A DNA stretch of 64,000 bases. Origin: Cryobacterium sp. SO2. GTDB taxonomy: Bacteria > Actinomycetota > Actinomycetes > Actinomycetales > Microbacteriaceae. This document shows positions 19,548-27,243 of this stretch, one piece after another. Location of the stretch: the NCBI RefSeq assembly GCF_026151165.2, contig NZ_CP117849.1, positions 2,108,001 to 2,172,000 of the forward strand. The letters are read 5' to 3'. The stretch's first letter is position 1, and each line of letters begins with the position of its first letter. The notes beneath the pieces were generated by a model. It saw only the letters and a program-made list of their open reading frames with translations, was not told the origin of the DNA and ran no database searches. The position numbers and the translations under genes were made by a program.

Positions 19548-20681
19548 ATGAGACCGGCCGACGAGGAGCGCCCGCGCAACAGCCGCCCACGGGACGAACG
19601 ACTCTCCGAGGGCAGACCCGGGCAGGCGCGACCGGGGGCCGGTTCCGGTCACGGCGGCACCGAACCCGCATCCACCGTTGCCGACGGCGCAGTTCCCGAC
19701 GGCGTAGTTCCCGACGGCGCAGTGCCCGACGGTTCCGTTCCGGCCGGCTCCGTTCTCAACGGCTCGGGCGACGAGACCGAGGTCGACGCGGCCTCCCCTG
19801 CCCAGACGCACGCGCCGTCGCCGGTTGAGTCGGAGATCGGCGCACCCGCCGGTCCGATCAGTTTTGTGCGCCGGCGCGAGATCGAGGTCATCCACCAGGA
19901 AGTCGAGTTGGCCGCCGGCAATCGGGCGCGCACCCTCGTCGGGGTGCAGAAGTACCGGCAGGCGATGTTCGACCACTACTTCCGGCCCCGCTCCTCCTTC
20001 GTGGCCACCTGGCCGGACGATCTGTACATCCCGGCCGCCGCTGACCACCGCACCTATTGGACGTCCGCTCCCCCGGACGACCACCGCTACCGGTACCGCT
20101 GGGCCAACGGGCGCGACGGCAAACCGGACGGCAGCGACGCTTCCGAACGCACCGGTCAGCTCTTCAGCTGGGTGAACGCGTCGGCCCTGGATACCGGTTA
20201 CATCGGCTTCGCCGGCACCGGAGTGGCGCTGGTGCCCCGCGCCAGCCTGTCCTCGGTCACCGTCTCGGCCGACATCGAACTCGTGGCCGAAAGCAGATGG
20301 TGGTTCCACCCGGCCGGTCCGATCGGGTTCGCGGCCTTCGCCTACCGGGGCACGGCCTATATCGCCGGCTGGGAGATCGACCCGATCTCGGGCGCGTGGG
20401 AGATGCTGAGCCCGTTCGGGTCGCGCACCCTGTTCGCCTTCGACGAAAGCGGGCGGGGCGGCTCGCCGATCAGTTCACAGCGGCACGCCTTCACCGATCT
20501 CAGCACGACCCTGCAGCTGCGCGGCTCGCACACCTACGCGATCGGGGTCGCGCTGGAGGCGCAGATCTCCTTCGAATGCCGCGACAAGGCGGGCAACCCC
20601 TACATCCGGCAGGACGGAGACGACGTGAAACTGTGGGCATCGATCGCCGGCATCGTGCCCAGCATCACGCTGACCATCTGA
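19548..20681 (+). CDS. Hypothetical protein with repetitive N-terminus
   Basis: I do not recognise this 377-residue protein. Residues 1-100 are hydrophilic and low in complexity, with pentapeptide repeats such as VPDGA at about 44-73 encoded by a 15-bp minisatellite. From about residue 105 the sequence is ordered: REIEVIHQEVELAAGNRARTLV, then aromatic-rich stretches (YFRPRSSFVATWPDDLYIP, RWWFHPAGPIGF) and alternating hydrophobic segments ending SITLTI, which suggests beta structure. No signal peptide or membrane segment is evident. It is convergent with the DsbA-like gene and the last gene of this accessory stretch on the plus strand. Confidence 0.7.
   Translation: MRPADEERPRNSRPRDERLSEGRPGQARPGAGSGHGGTEPASTVADGAVPDGVVPDGAVPDGSVPAGSVLNGSGDETEVDAASPAQTHAPSPVESEIGAPAGPISFVRRREIEVIHQEVELAAGNRARTLVGVQKYRQAMFDHYFRPRSSFVATWPDDLYIPAAADHRTYWTSAPPDDHRYRYRWANGRDGKPDGSDASERTGQLFSWVNASALDTGYIGFAGTGVALVPRASLSSVTVSADIELVAESRWWFHPAGPIGFAAFAYRGTAYIAGWEIDPISGAWEMLSPFGSRTLFAFDESGRGGSPISSQRHAFTDLSTTLQLRGSHTYAIGVALEAQISFECRDKAGNPYIRQDGDDVKLWASIAGIVPSITLTI
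19677..19766 (+). repeat. 15-bp minisatellite within the hypothetical gene
   Basis: Six in-frame 15-base units of the type GTTCCCGACGGCGCA, with drift in the last three, encode V-P-D-G-A/S pentapeptides in the disordered N-terminus. Confidence 0.8.
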
Positions 20682-20814
20682 ACTGCGCCGGTCCGAATTG
20701 CGCTGATTCGAACTGCGTCGATCCGGACGGTGACGATCCGGACGGTGACGATCCGGACGGTGTCGATCCGGACGGTGTCGATCCGGATGGTGTCGATCCG
20801 ACCGGTCAGGATGC
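20680..20814. repeat. Intergenic array of nine 15-bp repeats
   Basis: Nine contiguous 15-base units, best conserved as GGACGGTGTCGATCC and degenerating at both ends, fill the gap between two convergent genes. The array begins in the stop codon of the upstream plus-strand gene and ends inside the stop of the DsbA-like gene. It therefore replaces the terminator expected here. Confidence 0.85.
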
Positions 20815-21771
20815 GGCGCCGACGATGAATTCGGTGAGCGCCTGGGGGTCGTCGATCGGCCCGAGGTACTGGCTGCCGTCGACGAGCACTGTGGGTGTGC
20901 CCTGGATCGAGGAGATGTCGGCGCCCTCGATCGGTCCCGTGAGCGCATCGTCGGTGTTCTGCTGCGACCAGGCGACGTACTCGCCGTCGGTGACGCAGTC
21001 CGCGATCGAGTCGTCTCCGGAGGACAGGGCCACGAGTTCGTCGTCGGTGAGTCCGGAGGTGCCCTCCGCCGGCTGGTTGGCGTAGAGGGCGGCGAGGTAG
21101 TCGAGCGTCGAGTCCGGGTTGATCGCGGCCTCGCAGGTGAGCGCGGCGGAGGCCCGCGAGGAGTACGCGGTGCCCTGGGACGCCTGGTCGAGGAAGGTCA
21201 GCGAATGCAGGCGCAGGGTGATGCTGTCGGTATCGACGAGGGCCGCAAGGGTGTCGCCGTTCGCGATCTCGAACTGGCCGCAGTACGGGCACATCGGGTC
21301 GACGTACAGGTCGACGAGGATGCTGCCCTTGCCCACCTCGAGGTAACCGTCGTCGAGGTGCGCCGCGCCGACCTGTCCGGAGCCGGCGATCACCGACGAG
21401 GTGGTTCCGGACACCGATGAGAAGAACGCGCCGAGGGTCGCCGCGAACAGCACGATGAGGAGGACGCCGACAGCAGTGGCTGCGATGCCCAGGTAGCCCA
21501 GGATCAGGCCGGCAATCGCAAGGCTCTTGCCGGCCTCGCCGGACCGCTTGATCTGGCCCAGCGCGAGGTGCCCGGTGATCACAGCGGCGATAGAGCAGAA
21601 GAATCCAGTGACGAGGGACACGATCGAGAGCGTGTTCGTGCGCGGCGCAACGGGTCCGGCGAGAGGCGCGCCCGGCGTCTGACCGGCCGGGTAGCCGGCC
21701 GGATAACCCTCGGGCTGCGCGGCTGGAACCAGCGGTCGGTCGGTGTTGTGATCGTGGCTGTCTAGAGTCAT
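20806..21771 (-). CDS. DUF4190-DsbA-like membrane-anchored thiol oxidoreductase
   Basis: The 321-residue protein has a proline/glycine-rich cytoplasmic tail (1-45) and two membrane segments (about 48-70 and 85-115) of DUF4190 type. An extracytoplasmic thioredoxin fold follows, with active site CPYC at residues 161-164 and a cis-proline in GTPTVLVDG. It probably oxidises or isomerises disulfides in exported proteins. I chose the ATG at 21771 because GGGGGAG precedes it. The upstream in-frame start at 21828 overlaps a stem-loop. It lies downstream of nusB but behind that hairpin. Confidence 0.85.
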   Translation of the reverse strand: MTLDSHDHNTDRPLVPAAQPEGYPAGYPAGQTPGAPLAGPVAPRTNTLSIVSLVTGFFCSIAAVITGHLALGQIKRSGEAGKSLAIAGLILGYLGIAATAVGVLLIVLFAATLGAFFSSVSGTTSSVIAGSGQVGAAHLDDGYLEVGKGSILVDLYVDPMCPYCGQFEIANGDTLAALVDTDSITLRLHSLTFLDQASQGTAYSSRASAALTCEAAINPDSTLDYLAALYANQPAEGTSGLTDDELVALSSGDDSIADCVTDGEYVAWSQQNTDDALTGPIEGADISSIQGTPTVLVDGSQYLGPIDDPQALTEFIVGAAS

Positions 21772-21790
21772 GCTCTCCCCCTCAGTGGCA

Positions 21791-21818
21791 CCGTCCGGTC
21801 GCGTCTGCGACCGGACGG
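21791..21818. terminator. Stem-loop after nusB
   Basis: CCGTCCGGTCGC and GCGACCGGACGG form a perfect 12-bp stem with a four-base loop. It sits 34 bases past the nusB stop and has no thymine tract. It likely ends or attenuates efp-nusB transcription before the DsbA-like gene. Confidence 0.6.
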
Positions 21819-21852
21819 CACCCGTCATGCTCGGTGGTGCTGGTCGCGCCGA

Positions 21853-22272
21853 CTAGGCGGATGGCGCCGTCTGGGCGATCCGGCCGAGAAGGCCGTTCAC
21901 AAACCCCGCGGAGTCATCCGTGGAGAGCACCTTCGCGGCCTCGACGGCCTCATCGATCGCGACGGCGTGCGGCACGGCGTCGTTGTAGAGGATCTCCCAG
22001 ATGCCGATGCGCAGGATGGCCCGGTCGATCGTGGGCATGCGCGACAGCGTCCAGCCCTGGGAGTAGGTCTCGATGAGTTCATCGATTTCGTCGCGGTGGT
22101 CGACGACGCCGTCCACGATGTCGCGGGCGTACAGCCAGGAGACCATGCGCGCCGGCTCATTGGCGGCACGCTCGGCCTCCATGGCCAACGACTGCGGGAT
22201 CGTGGTCTGGCGGATGTCGGCGGCGTACAGGATGTCGATGGCGCGCTTACGCGCCTTGGTACGGGCGCTCAC
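21853..22272 (-). CDS. nusB: Transcription antitermination factor NusB
   Basis: NusB binds boxA RNA with ribosomal protein S10 in rRNA antitermination. The 139-residue all-helical protein has ARKRAIDILYAAD near the N-terminus, the central RMPTIDRAILRIGIWEIL motif and the C-terminal DEAVEAAKVLSTDDSAGFVNGLLG signature. The GTG start shares a base with the TAG stop of efp. The efp-nusB pair is standard in actinobacteria. Confidence 0.96.
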   Translation of the reverse strand: MSARTKARKRAIDILYAADIRQTTIPQSLAMEAERAANEPARMVSWLYARDIVDGVVDHRDEIDELIETYSQGWTLSRMPTIDRAILRIGIWEILYNDAVPHAVAIDEAVEAAKVLSTDDSAGFVNGLLGRIAQTAPSA

Positions 22273-22832
22273 TAGTTGACGCGGCCGAGGTAGTCACCGT
22301 TGCGGGTGTCGACCTTGACCTTGGTGCCCTGCTCGAGGAACAGCGGCACCTGGATCTGGTACCCGGTTTCGACGGTGGCGGGCTTGGTACCGCCGGTGGA
22401 GCGGTCGCCCTGCAGGCCCGGCTCGGTGTAGGTGATTTCGAGCACAACGGAGGCCGGCAGCTCGACGTAGAGCGGGTTGCCGTCGTGCAGGGCCACGGTG
22501 ACGGCCTGGTTCTCCAGCATGAAGTTGGCGGCGTCGCCAACGACGGTGGAGGACACGGTGAGCTGGTCGTAGTCTGCGACGTCCATGAAGACATAGGAGT
22601 CGCCATCCGCGTACAGGTACTGGAAGTCGCGGCGGTCGACGTTCTCGGTCTCGATCTTGGCGCCGGCGTTGAAGGTGCGGTCGACGGTCTTGCCCGTGAC
22701 GACGTTCTTCAGCTTGGTGCGCACGAAGGCGCCACCCTTGCCGGGCTTGACGTGCTGGAACTCGATGACGGCCCACAGCTGCTTGTCGATGTTGAGGACG
22801 ACGCCATTACGAATGTCGGCGGTAGATGCCAT
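22272..22832 (-). CDS. efp: Elongation factor P
   Basis: EF-P rescues ribosomes stalled at polyproline stretches. The 186-residue protein has an N-terminal KOW-like domain with the tip KPGKGGAFVRTK at about residues 29-40, then two OB folds ending in VDTRNGDYLGRVN. The ATG at 22832 gives MASTADIRNG, the usual start. An upstream in-frame codon adds eight atypical residues. efp is translationally linked to nusB by a shared stop/start base. Confidence 0.96.
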   Translation of the reverse strand: MASTADIRNGVVLNIDKQLWAVIEFQHVKPGKGGAFVRTKLKNVVTGKTVDRTFNAGAKIETENVDRRDFQYLYADGDSYVFMDVADYDQLTVSSTVVGDAANFMLENQAVTVALHDGNPLYVELPASVVLEITYTEPGLQGDRSTGGTKPATVETGYQIQVPLFLEQGTKVKVDTRNGDYLGRVN

Positions 22833-22956
22833 GAAAAGGTGTTCCGTTCGATTCAATTGGTAAGGTGCGCGGCCGTAAGGCCTCAGACGAGTGTAGCCGA
22901 CACGCCGCGCCGGATCGATTCCTGGCGCTCAGGATGCCGCCGCCGGCGCCTGCCGG

Positions 22957-23394
22957 TCAGCTCAGGCGCACGATGTGGTCGAGGGCCAACCGGTACGAGT
23001 CGAAGCCGAATCCGGCGATGACGCCGGTGGCCACGGCGCTGACCACGCTGGTGTGCCGGAAGGTCTCGCGGGCATGCGGGTTGGAGATGTGCACCTCCAC
23101 GAGGGGGATGCCGGCCTTGGTGACGAGTGCAGCGGCGTCGCGCAGGGCGTAGCTGTAATGGGTGAAGGCGGCCGGGTTGAGCACGACGGGGGTGTTCGTG
23201 TCCACGGCCTCGTAGAGCCAGTGGATGAGTTCGGCTTCGTCATCGGTCTGGCGAACGTCGACGGTGACGTCATCCGGTGCCGCGTCGGTTAGCAGCACGC
23301 GCAGGTCGTCGAGGTTCGCTGAGCCGTAGACATCCGGCTCGCGACTGCCGAGGCGGCCGAGGTTCGGGCCGTTGAGAACGAGGACTGTGCGCAT
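22957..23394 (-). CDS. aroQ: 3-dehydroquinate dehydratase, type II
   Basis: AroQ dehydrates 3-dehydroquinate in the shikimate pathway. The 145-residue protein has VLNGPNLGRLGSREPDVYG at the N-terminus, including the catalytic tyrosine, then NPAAFTHYSYALRDA and the substrate-binding VEVHISNPHARE with its histidine. The gene has no Shine-Dalgarno and its ATG lies six bases after TAGGCT, so it is probably leaderless. In mycobacteria it sits next to aroB; here the two are separated by about 5.4 kb of accessory genes. Confidence 0.95.
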   Translation of the reverse strand: MRTVLVLNGPNLGRLGSREPDVYGSANLDDLRVLLTDAAPDDVTVDVRQTDDEAELIHWLYEAVDTNTPVVLNPAAFTHYSYALRDAAALVTKAGIPLVEVHISNPHARETFRHTSVVSAVATGVIAGFGFDSYRLALDHIVRLS

Positions 23395-23400
23395 GCACCC

Positions 23401-23406
23401 AGCCTA
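23401..23406 (-). promoter_or_regulatory. -10 hexamer for leaderless aroQ
   Basis: TAGGCT on the minus strand is separated from the aroQ ATG by GGGTGC. The spacing predicts transcription starting at the start codon. Confidence 0.5.
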
Positions 23407-23477
23407 GGCCCGGGTTGGAGTCCGCCCGCTCGGGTGGCTGTGCGACTCGCGCGATCACCATCCTGCGCCGGGGTCGC

Positions 23478-23507
23478 TTGACAGGCGATCGATCGACTAT
23501 CGATACT
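23478..23507 (+). promoter_or_regulatory. Promoter of the DUF2975-HTH pair
   Basis: A perfect TTGACA (23478-23483) is followed after 18 bases by GATACT (23502-23507). The ATG comes six bases later, so the transcript is predicted to be leaderless. This is the best -35/-10 pair noticed in the window. Confidence 0.6.
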
Positions 23508-23513
23508 CGAGAG

Positions 23514-24014
23514 ATGGATACGCCCCCGCACGACCACGGCCCGAACCGCTCTTCCAGCCCGATCACGATCGCCGTGGCGCGGATCGTCCTCGGCCTCCTG
23601 GGCGTGGCAATCATCATCGGTGAGGTCGTCGTCGTCATCACCGCGCAGTCCCTCGCGGAGAGCTATCCGGAGTTCGCGCATCTGCAGGTTCCGCTGGTCA
23701 CGGTGGCCCTTGCATTCGGCGTGTGCGTGGTGGTCTGCGTGGTCGTGACCGGGATCCTGCTGGGCTCCCTCAGCGAGGGCGGGATCGTCGGGCGCACGGA
23801 GCTGCGGCTCGTCGACGTCATGATCGTTTCCAGCTCCGCGTCGACGATTCTTGTTGTGGCCGCCCTCACGCTCATCCCCGGTCCGCCCGCACTGGCTCTG
23901 CTGCTGCTGGCTGGCGCGCTGACCGGCACCGCCGTCGCCCTGGTCCTGGTGGTTCTTCGGTCGGCCCTCCGCGGCGCCACGGTGAAGCGCGTGGAACTCG
24001 ACGAGGTGGTGTGA
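23514..24014 (+). CDS. DUF2975-type integral membrane protein
   Basis: The 166-residue protein has four predicted membrane segments (about residues 17-42, 60-84, 100-120 and 122-145). A short polar N-terminus and a charged C-terminal tail ending VKRVELDEVV complete it. Layout and pairing with a downstream Cro/C1 regulator fit DUF2975 proteins. The function is unknown. The stop overlaps the start of the HTH gene as ATGA, so the two are translationally coupled. The start at 23514 fits the leaderless promoter; a longer frame from 23415 is not supported. Confidence 0.75.
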   Translation: MDTPPHDHGPNRSSSPITIAVARIVLGLLGVAIIIGEVVVVITAQSLAESYPEFAHLQVPLVTVALAFGVCVVVCVVVTGILLGSLSEGGIVGRTELRLVDVMIVSSSASTILVVAALTLIPGPPALALLLLAGALTGTAVALVLVVLRSALRGATVKRVELDEVV

Positions 24015-24220
24015 TGGCCGTACGCGTGATGATCGACAGGCTGCTGACGGAACGCGGGATGTCGGTCGGCGACTTCGCCGCCCGGGTGGGGATCACCCCG
24101 GCCAATGTGGCGGTGCTCAAGAACGGCCGGGCCAGAGCCATCCGCTTTTCGACCCTGGACGCGATCTGTCGTGTTCTCGGCTGTCAGCCCGGGGACATCC
24201 TGGTCTGGGACGAAGACTGA
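24014..24220 (+). CDS. Small Cro/C1-type HTH regulator, DUF2975 partner
   Basis: The 68-residue protein is almost entirely one helix-turn-helix domain: MIDRLLTERGMSVGDFAARVG, then ITPANVAVLKNGRARAIRF and LDAICRVLGCQPGDILVW. This YozG-like form is typical of the regulator coupled to DUF2975 membrane proteins. It probably controls its own promoter and responds to its membrane partner, but no ligand is known. It lacks any effector domain. Confidence 0.85.
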   Translation: MAVRVMIDRLLTERGMSVGDFAARVGITPANVAVLKNGRARAIRFSTLDAICRVLGCQPGDILVWDED

Positions 24221-24270
24221 TCGGCTGCAACAGGGGCGAGCCCGGCGAGTGGGAGCGCCCTGATCGGTGC

Positions 24271-24717
24271 TCAGGCGCCGAATGTGTCCATCAGTTCCGA
24301 CCGGATGAGGAACCGCACCCCGCGCGGAGCCTCGGCCGAGAATCCGCCGCCGCGGCCTGTCACTGTGTCGATGAGCAGAGCGGTGTGGCTCCAGTACTCG
24401 AACTGTTCGGCGGAGATCCAGAAGTCGATCAGCTGCTCCGGCTCCCCCGCTGGCGCGATGTCGAGCCGGCCAAGCAGCACGTCCTGGTCGGACGTGATGA
24501 ACTCCCCCGCCGGGAAGCACATCGGCGAGCTGCCGTCGCAACACCCGCCGGACTGGTGAAACATGAGCGGCCCATGCTCCTCCCAGAGGCTGCGCAGCAG
24601 CTCGACGGTCGCCTGGGTCAGAGCCACCCTGGACCGGGTCTCCCCCGGGATGGTGATCGTCGCGTCGACCACGGCGGTGACGCTTGCGTCCGATGCGGGG
24701 GTAATGAGGTCGGTCAT
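24271..24717 (-). CDS. DUF779 domain protein
   Basis: The 148-residue protein carries the DUF779 hallmark HQSGGCCDGSSPMCFPAGEF at about residues 54-73, with Cys59, Cys60 and Cys67 as candidate metal ligands or redox residues. Its function is not established. DUF779 genes are repeatedly found beside acetaldehyde-type dehydrogenases, as here, which suggests a supporting role. The ATG at 24717 follows AGGAGG by six bases. It lies downstream of the dehydrogenase on the same strand, behind a stem-loop. Confidence 0.88.
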   Translation of the reverse strand: MTDLITPASDASVTAVVDATITIPGETRSRVALTQATVELLRSLWEEHGPLMFHQSGGCCDGSSPMCFPAGEFITSDQDVLLGRLDIAPAGEPEQLIDFWISAEQFEYWSHTALLIDTVTGRGGGFSAEAPRGVRFLIRSELMDTFGA

Positions 24718-24767
24718 GATGTCCTCCTGAAGGAGTGGGTCGCGGGGTGGGGCTGGGTCGGGAGGCG

Positions 24768-24810
24768 GTGCCGGCCGGGGTAGCCTTCGGGTTGCCACCC
24801 CGGCCGGCAC
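24768..24810. other. Long stem-loop between the aldehyde dehydrogenase and DUF779 genes
   Basis: GTGCCGGCCGGGGT and ACCCCGGCCGGCAC form a perfect 14-bp stem around a 15-base loop. No thymine tract follows on the minus strand. It may protect the upstream message or reduce read-through, giving unequal amounts of the two products. Confidence 0.55.
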
Positions 24811-24824
24811 CTCCCGGGTGCGGG

Positions 24825-26348
24825 TTAGAAGAAGCCCAGGGCGTCTTCGGAGTAGGACACGAGCAGGTTCTTGGTCTGCTGGTAATGGCCGAGAGCCAGC
24901 TTGTTGTTCTCGCGGCCGATGCCCGAGCTCTTGTAGCCGCCGAAAGCCGCCCCTGCCGGGTAGTTGTGGTAGTTGTTCACCCACACCCGGCCGGCGTGCA
25001 GGTCGCGTCCGGCCCGGTACGCGGTGGTGCCGTTGCGCGACCACACGCCGGCGCCCAGGCCGTAGAGGGTGTCATTGGCGATGGAGATGGCGTCGTCGTA
25101 GTCGTCGAAGCTCGTCACGGCCACGACCGGTCCGAAGATCTCCTCCTGGAAGATGCGCATCTTGTTCTGACCCTCGAAGATCGTCGGCTGCACGTAATAG
25201 CCGCCGCTGAGATCCCCGCCCAAGTCCACCTGCTCGCCGCCGAGCAGCAGCTTGGCGCCCTCTTTCTTGCCGATGTCGATGTAGGAGAGGATCTTCTCGA
25301 GCTGGTCGTTGCTGGCCTGCGCGCCCACCTGCGTGTCGGTGTCGAGCGGATTGCCCTGCGTGGCCAGCTTGGTGCGCTCGATCGCGCCGCCGAGGAAGCT
25401 GTCGTAGATGGGCTTGTGCAGCAGTGCCCGGCTGGGGCAGGTGCACACCTCACCCTGGTTGAAGGCGAAGAGCACGAAGCCCTCCTGCGCCTTGTCGTAG
25501 TAGCTGTCGTCCTTCTGGGCCACGTCCTCGAAGAAGATGTTGGCGCTCTTGCCGCCCAGCTCCACCGTGGACGGGATGATGTTGGCGCTGGCGTACTGCA
25601 GGATCAGGCGGCCGGTGGTGGTCTCACCGGTGAATGCGATCTTGCGGATGCGGTTCGACGAGGCGAGCGGCTTGCCGGCCTCGATGCCGAATCCGTTCAC
25701 GATGTTGAGCACACCGGGCGGCAGAATGTCGCCGATCAGTTCGATCAGCACCAGGATCGACGCCGGGGTCTGCTCGGCGGGCTTGAGCACCACGGCGTTG
25801 CCGGCAGCCAGGGCCGGCGCGAGCTTCCAGACGGCCATCAGGATCGGGAAGTTCCACGGGATGATCTGGCCGACCACGCCGAGAGGTTCGTGGAACTGGT
25901 ACGACATGGTGTCGTTGTCGAGTTCGGCGTGGTCACCGTCTTGCGCGCGGATGGCCGAGGCGAAGTACCGGAAATGATCCGCGGCCAACGGCAGGTCGGC
26001 GTTCAGCGGTTCGCGGATGGGCTTGCCGTTGTCCCAGGTTTCGGCCACCGCGAGCAGTTCCCGGTTGGCGTCGATGACATCCGCCATCTTGTTCAGGATC
26101 GCGGCGCGTTGGGTGGCAGTGGTCTTGCCCCATGCCGGTGCGGCCTTGTGGGCTGCGTCGAGGGCCAGGTCGATGTCTTCGTGGGTACTGCGGGCGACCT
26201 CGGTGAAGGGCTTGCCGTTGACCGGGGAGATGTCTTCGAAGTACTGGCCCTTGACCGGCGGCACCCATTCGCCTCCGATCCAGTTCTCGTAGCGGGACTT
26301 GAAGGTGACTTTGGCGCCCGGCGTGCCGGGTGCGGCGTAAACGGTCAT
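24825..26348 (-). CDS. NAD-dependent aldehyde dehydrogenase (acetaldehyde type)
   Basis: The 507-residue enzyme oxidises aldehydes to acids. Catalytic Cys302 is in GEVCTCPSR, the general base Glu263 in TVELGGKSAN, and Asn166 in PWNFPIL. NAD-binding and C-terminal motifs (QEEIFGPVV, NYHNYPAGAAFGGYKSSGIGRE) are intact. The YHNYPAGAAFGG stretch suits the ExaC/AcoD acetaldehyde dehydrogenase group. The ATG at 26348 follows AAGGAG by five bases. The adjacent GAF-type regulator and DUF779 suggest induction by an alcohol or aldehyde. Confidence 0.92.
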   Translation of the reverse strand: MTVYAAPGTPGAKVTFKSRYENWIGGEWVPPVKGQYFEDISPVNGKPFTEVARSTHEDIDLALDAAHKAAPAWGKTTATQRAAILNKMADVIDANRELLAVAETWDNGKPIREPLNADLPLAADHFRYFASAIRAQDGDHAELDNDTMSYQFHEPLGVVGQIIPWNFPILMAVWKLAPALAAGNAVVLKPAEQTPASILVLIELIGDILPPGVLNIVNGFGIEAGKPLASSNRIRKIAFTGETTTGRLILQYASANIIPSTVELGGKSANIFFEDVAQKDDSYYDKAQEGFVLFAFNQGEVCTCPSRALLHKPIYDSFLGGAIERTKLATQGNPLDTDTQVGAQASNDQLEKILSYIDIGKKEGAKLLLGGEQVDLGGDLSGGYYVQPTIFEGQNKMRIFQEEIFGPVVAVTSFDDYDDAISIANDTLYGLGAGVWSRNGTTAYRAGRDLHAGRVWVNNYHNYPAGAAFGGYKSSGIGRENNKLALGHYQQTKNLLVSYSEDALGFF

Positions 26349-26541
26349 TTCGCTCCTTGTTCGACGACTCTGTCGATGGGTTCCGCGGCAGTGCGGGCCA
26401 TGCGGCGAGCCTACGAAGGTGAAGGTTGCGAAACGTTGCGGTGGCCGCCGCACGTGGCCGGAACACGAGGTCACGGCAGAGGTCATCCTGCGGAGAGTCG
26501 CGGTCAGCCTGTGGAGGGATGCCCGGCCGGCGCCGCGTCCC

Positions 26542-26547
26542 TAGCCT
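26542..26547 (+). promoter_or_regulatory. -10 hexamer for leaderless start at 26555
   Basis: TAGCCT ends seven bases before the ATG of the membrane protein and there is no Shine-Dalgarno. Confidence 0.4.
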
Positions 26548-26554
26548 GGAAGCC

Positions 26555-27226
26555 ATGGAAACCCTGGAAAGCTCCCGCGCCGGTGCGCCGCCGAGACCGG
26601 CGACCGGATGGTGGGTCGAGACCTGGTCGTCGGTCCTGCGCGCCGGTGTCGTCGCCGTCGTCGGCGCGGTGCTGATCGGCGGGCTCACCAGCGTCGCGCA
26701 GCAATACCTGCCGTCCTGGGTCAACTCGCTGAGCAACTCCGCCGGCGGCTGGACCATGTTCAGTTTCCTGATCGTCTGGCTCGGCCGCGCCCGGCCGCTG
26801 CTGGCCGGAGTGCTCGGGATCGTGGTCTTCCAGCTGCTGGTCGAGTCCTACAGCGTGGTCTCCGAGTGGCGCGGCTTCGACGACGGCGATCCGTTGTCGT
26901 CGGTCTGGACCGTGGTCGGTCTGGTCGCCGGACCCCTGCTCGGTGTCGCCGCCGGGCTGGTCCGGCACGGCTCACCCCGCTGGCGGGCCCTCGCCGTGAC
27001 ACCGCTGGCCGCCGTGCTCCTCGGCGAGGGGGTCTGGGCGCTCAGCACCATTGTGGACAGCACGAGTCCCGTGTACTGGGCGCTCGAAGTCCTGCTGTCG
27101 GCCGGCTTCATCGCCGCGGCGCTTGTCCGCACCCGAGCGACCTGGCCATTGAGACTGCTCGTTGTCGGCGTCTGGCTCGCGGGCACCGTGGCCTTTCTCC
27201 TGGTCTGGATCGTCGTGCTGGGCTGA
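26555..27226 (+). CDS. Integral membrane protein of unknown function
   Basis: The 223-residue protein has six likely membrane segments after a short polar N-terminus (about residues 26-46, 68-84, 86-102, 120-140, 145-165 and 175-220 in two passes). I do not recognise a catalytic motif. It may belong to the DUF6518-like actinobacterial membrane proteins, but that is a weak guess. It is divergent from the dehydrogenase and convergent with the GAF regulator, leaving only 17 bases between the two convergent stops. Confidence 0.7.
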   Translation: METLESSRAGAPPRPATGWWVETWSSVLRAGVVAVVGAVLIGGLTSVAQQYLPSWVNSLSNSAGGWTMFSFLIVWLGRARPLLAGVLGIVVFQLLVESYSVVSEWRGFDDGDPLSSVWTVVGLVAGPLLGVAAGLVRHGSPRWRALAVTPLAAVLLGEGVWALSTIVDSTSPVYWALEVLLSAGFIAAALVRTRATWPLRLLVVGVWLAGTVAFLLVWIVVLG

Positions 27227-27243
27227 CCGCGCGTCTGGTCGGG

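Noticed and set aside
19473..20309. 278-codon minus-strand frame over the unknown plus-strand gene
   Set aside because: The plus-strand frame is longer, has a leaderless-type start and better amino-acid texture; this frame is glycine/valine repeat-rich shadow.
23415..23513. Longer DUF2975 protein from 23415
   Set aside because: The extension precedes the promoter -10 and adds a non-conserved basic tail; ATG 23514 fits better.
24735..26675. 646-codon plus-strand frame
   Set aside because: It is antisense to the aldehyde dehydrogenase and its composition is typical of GC-rich shadow frames.
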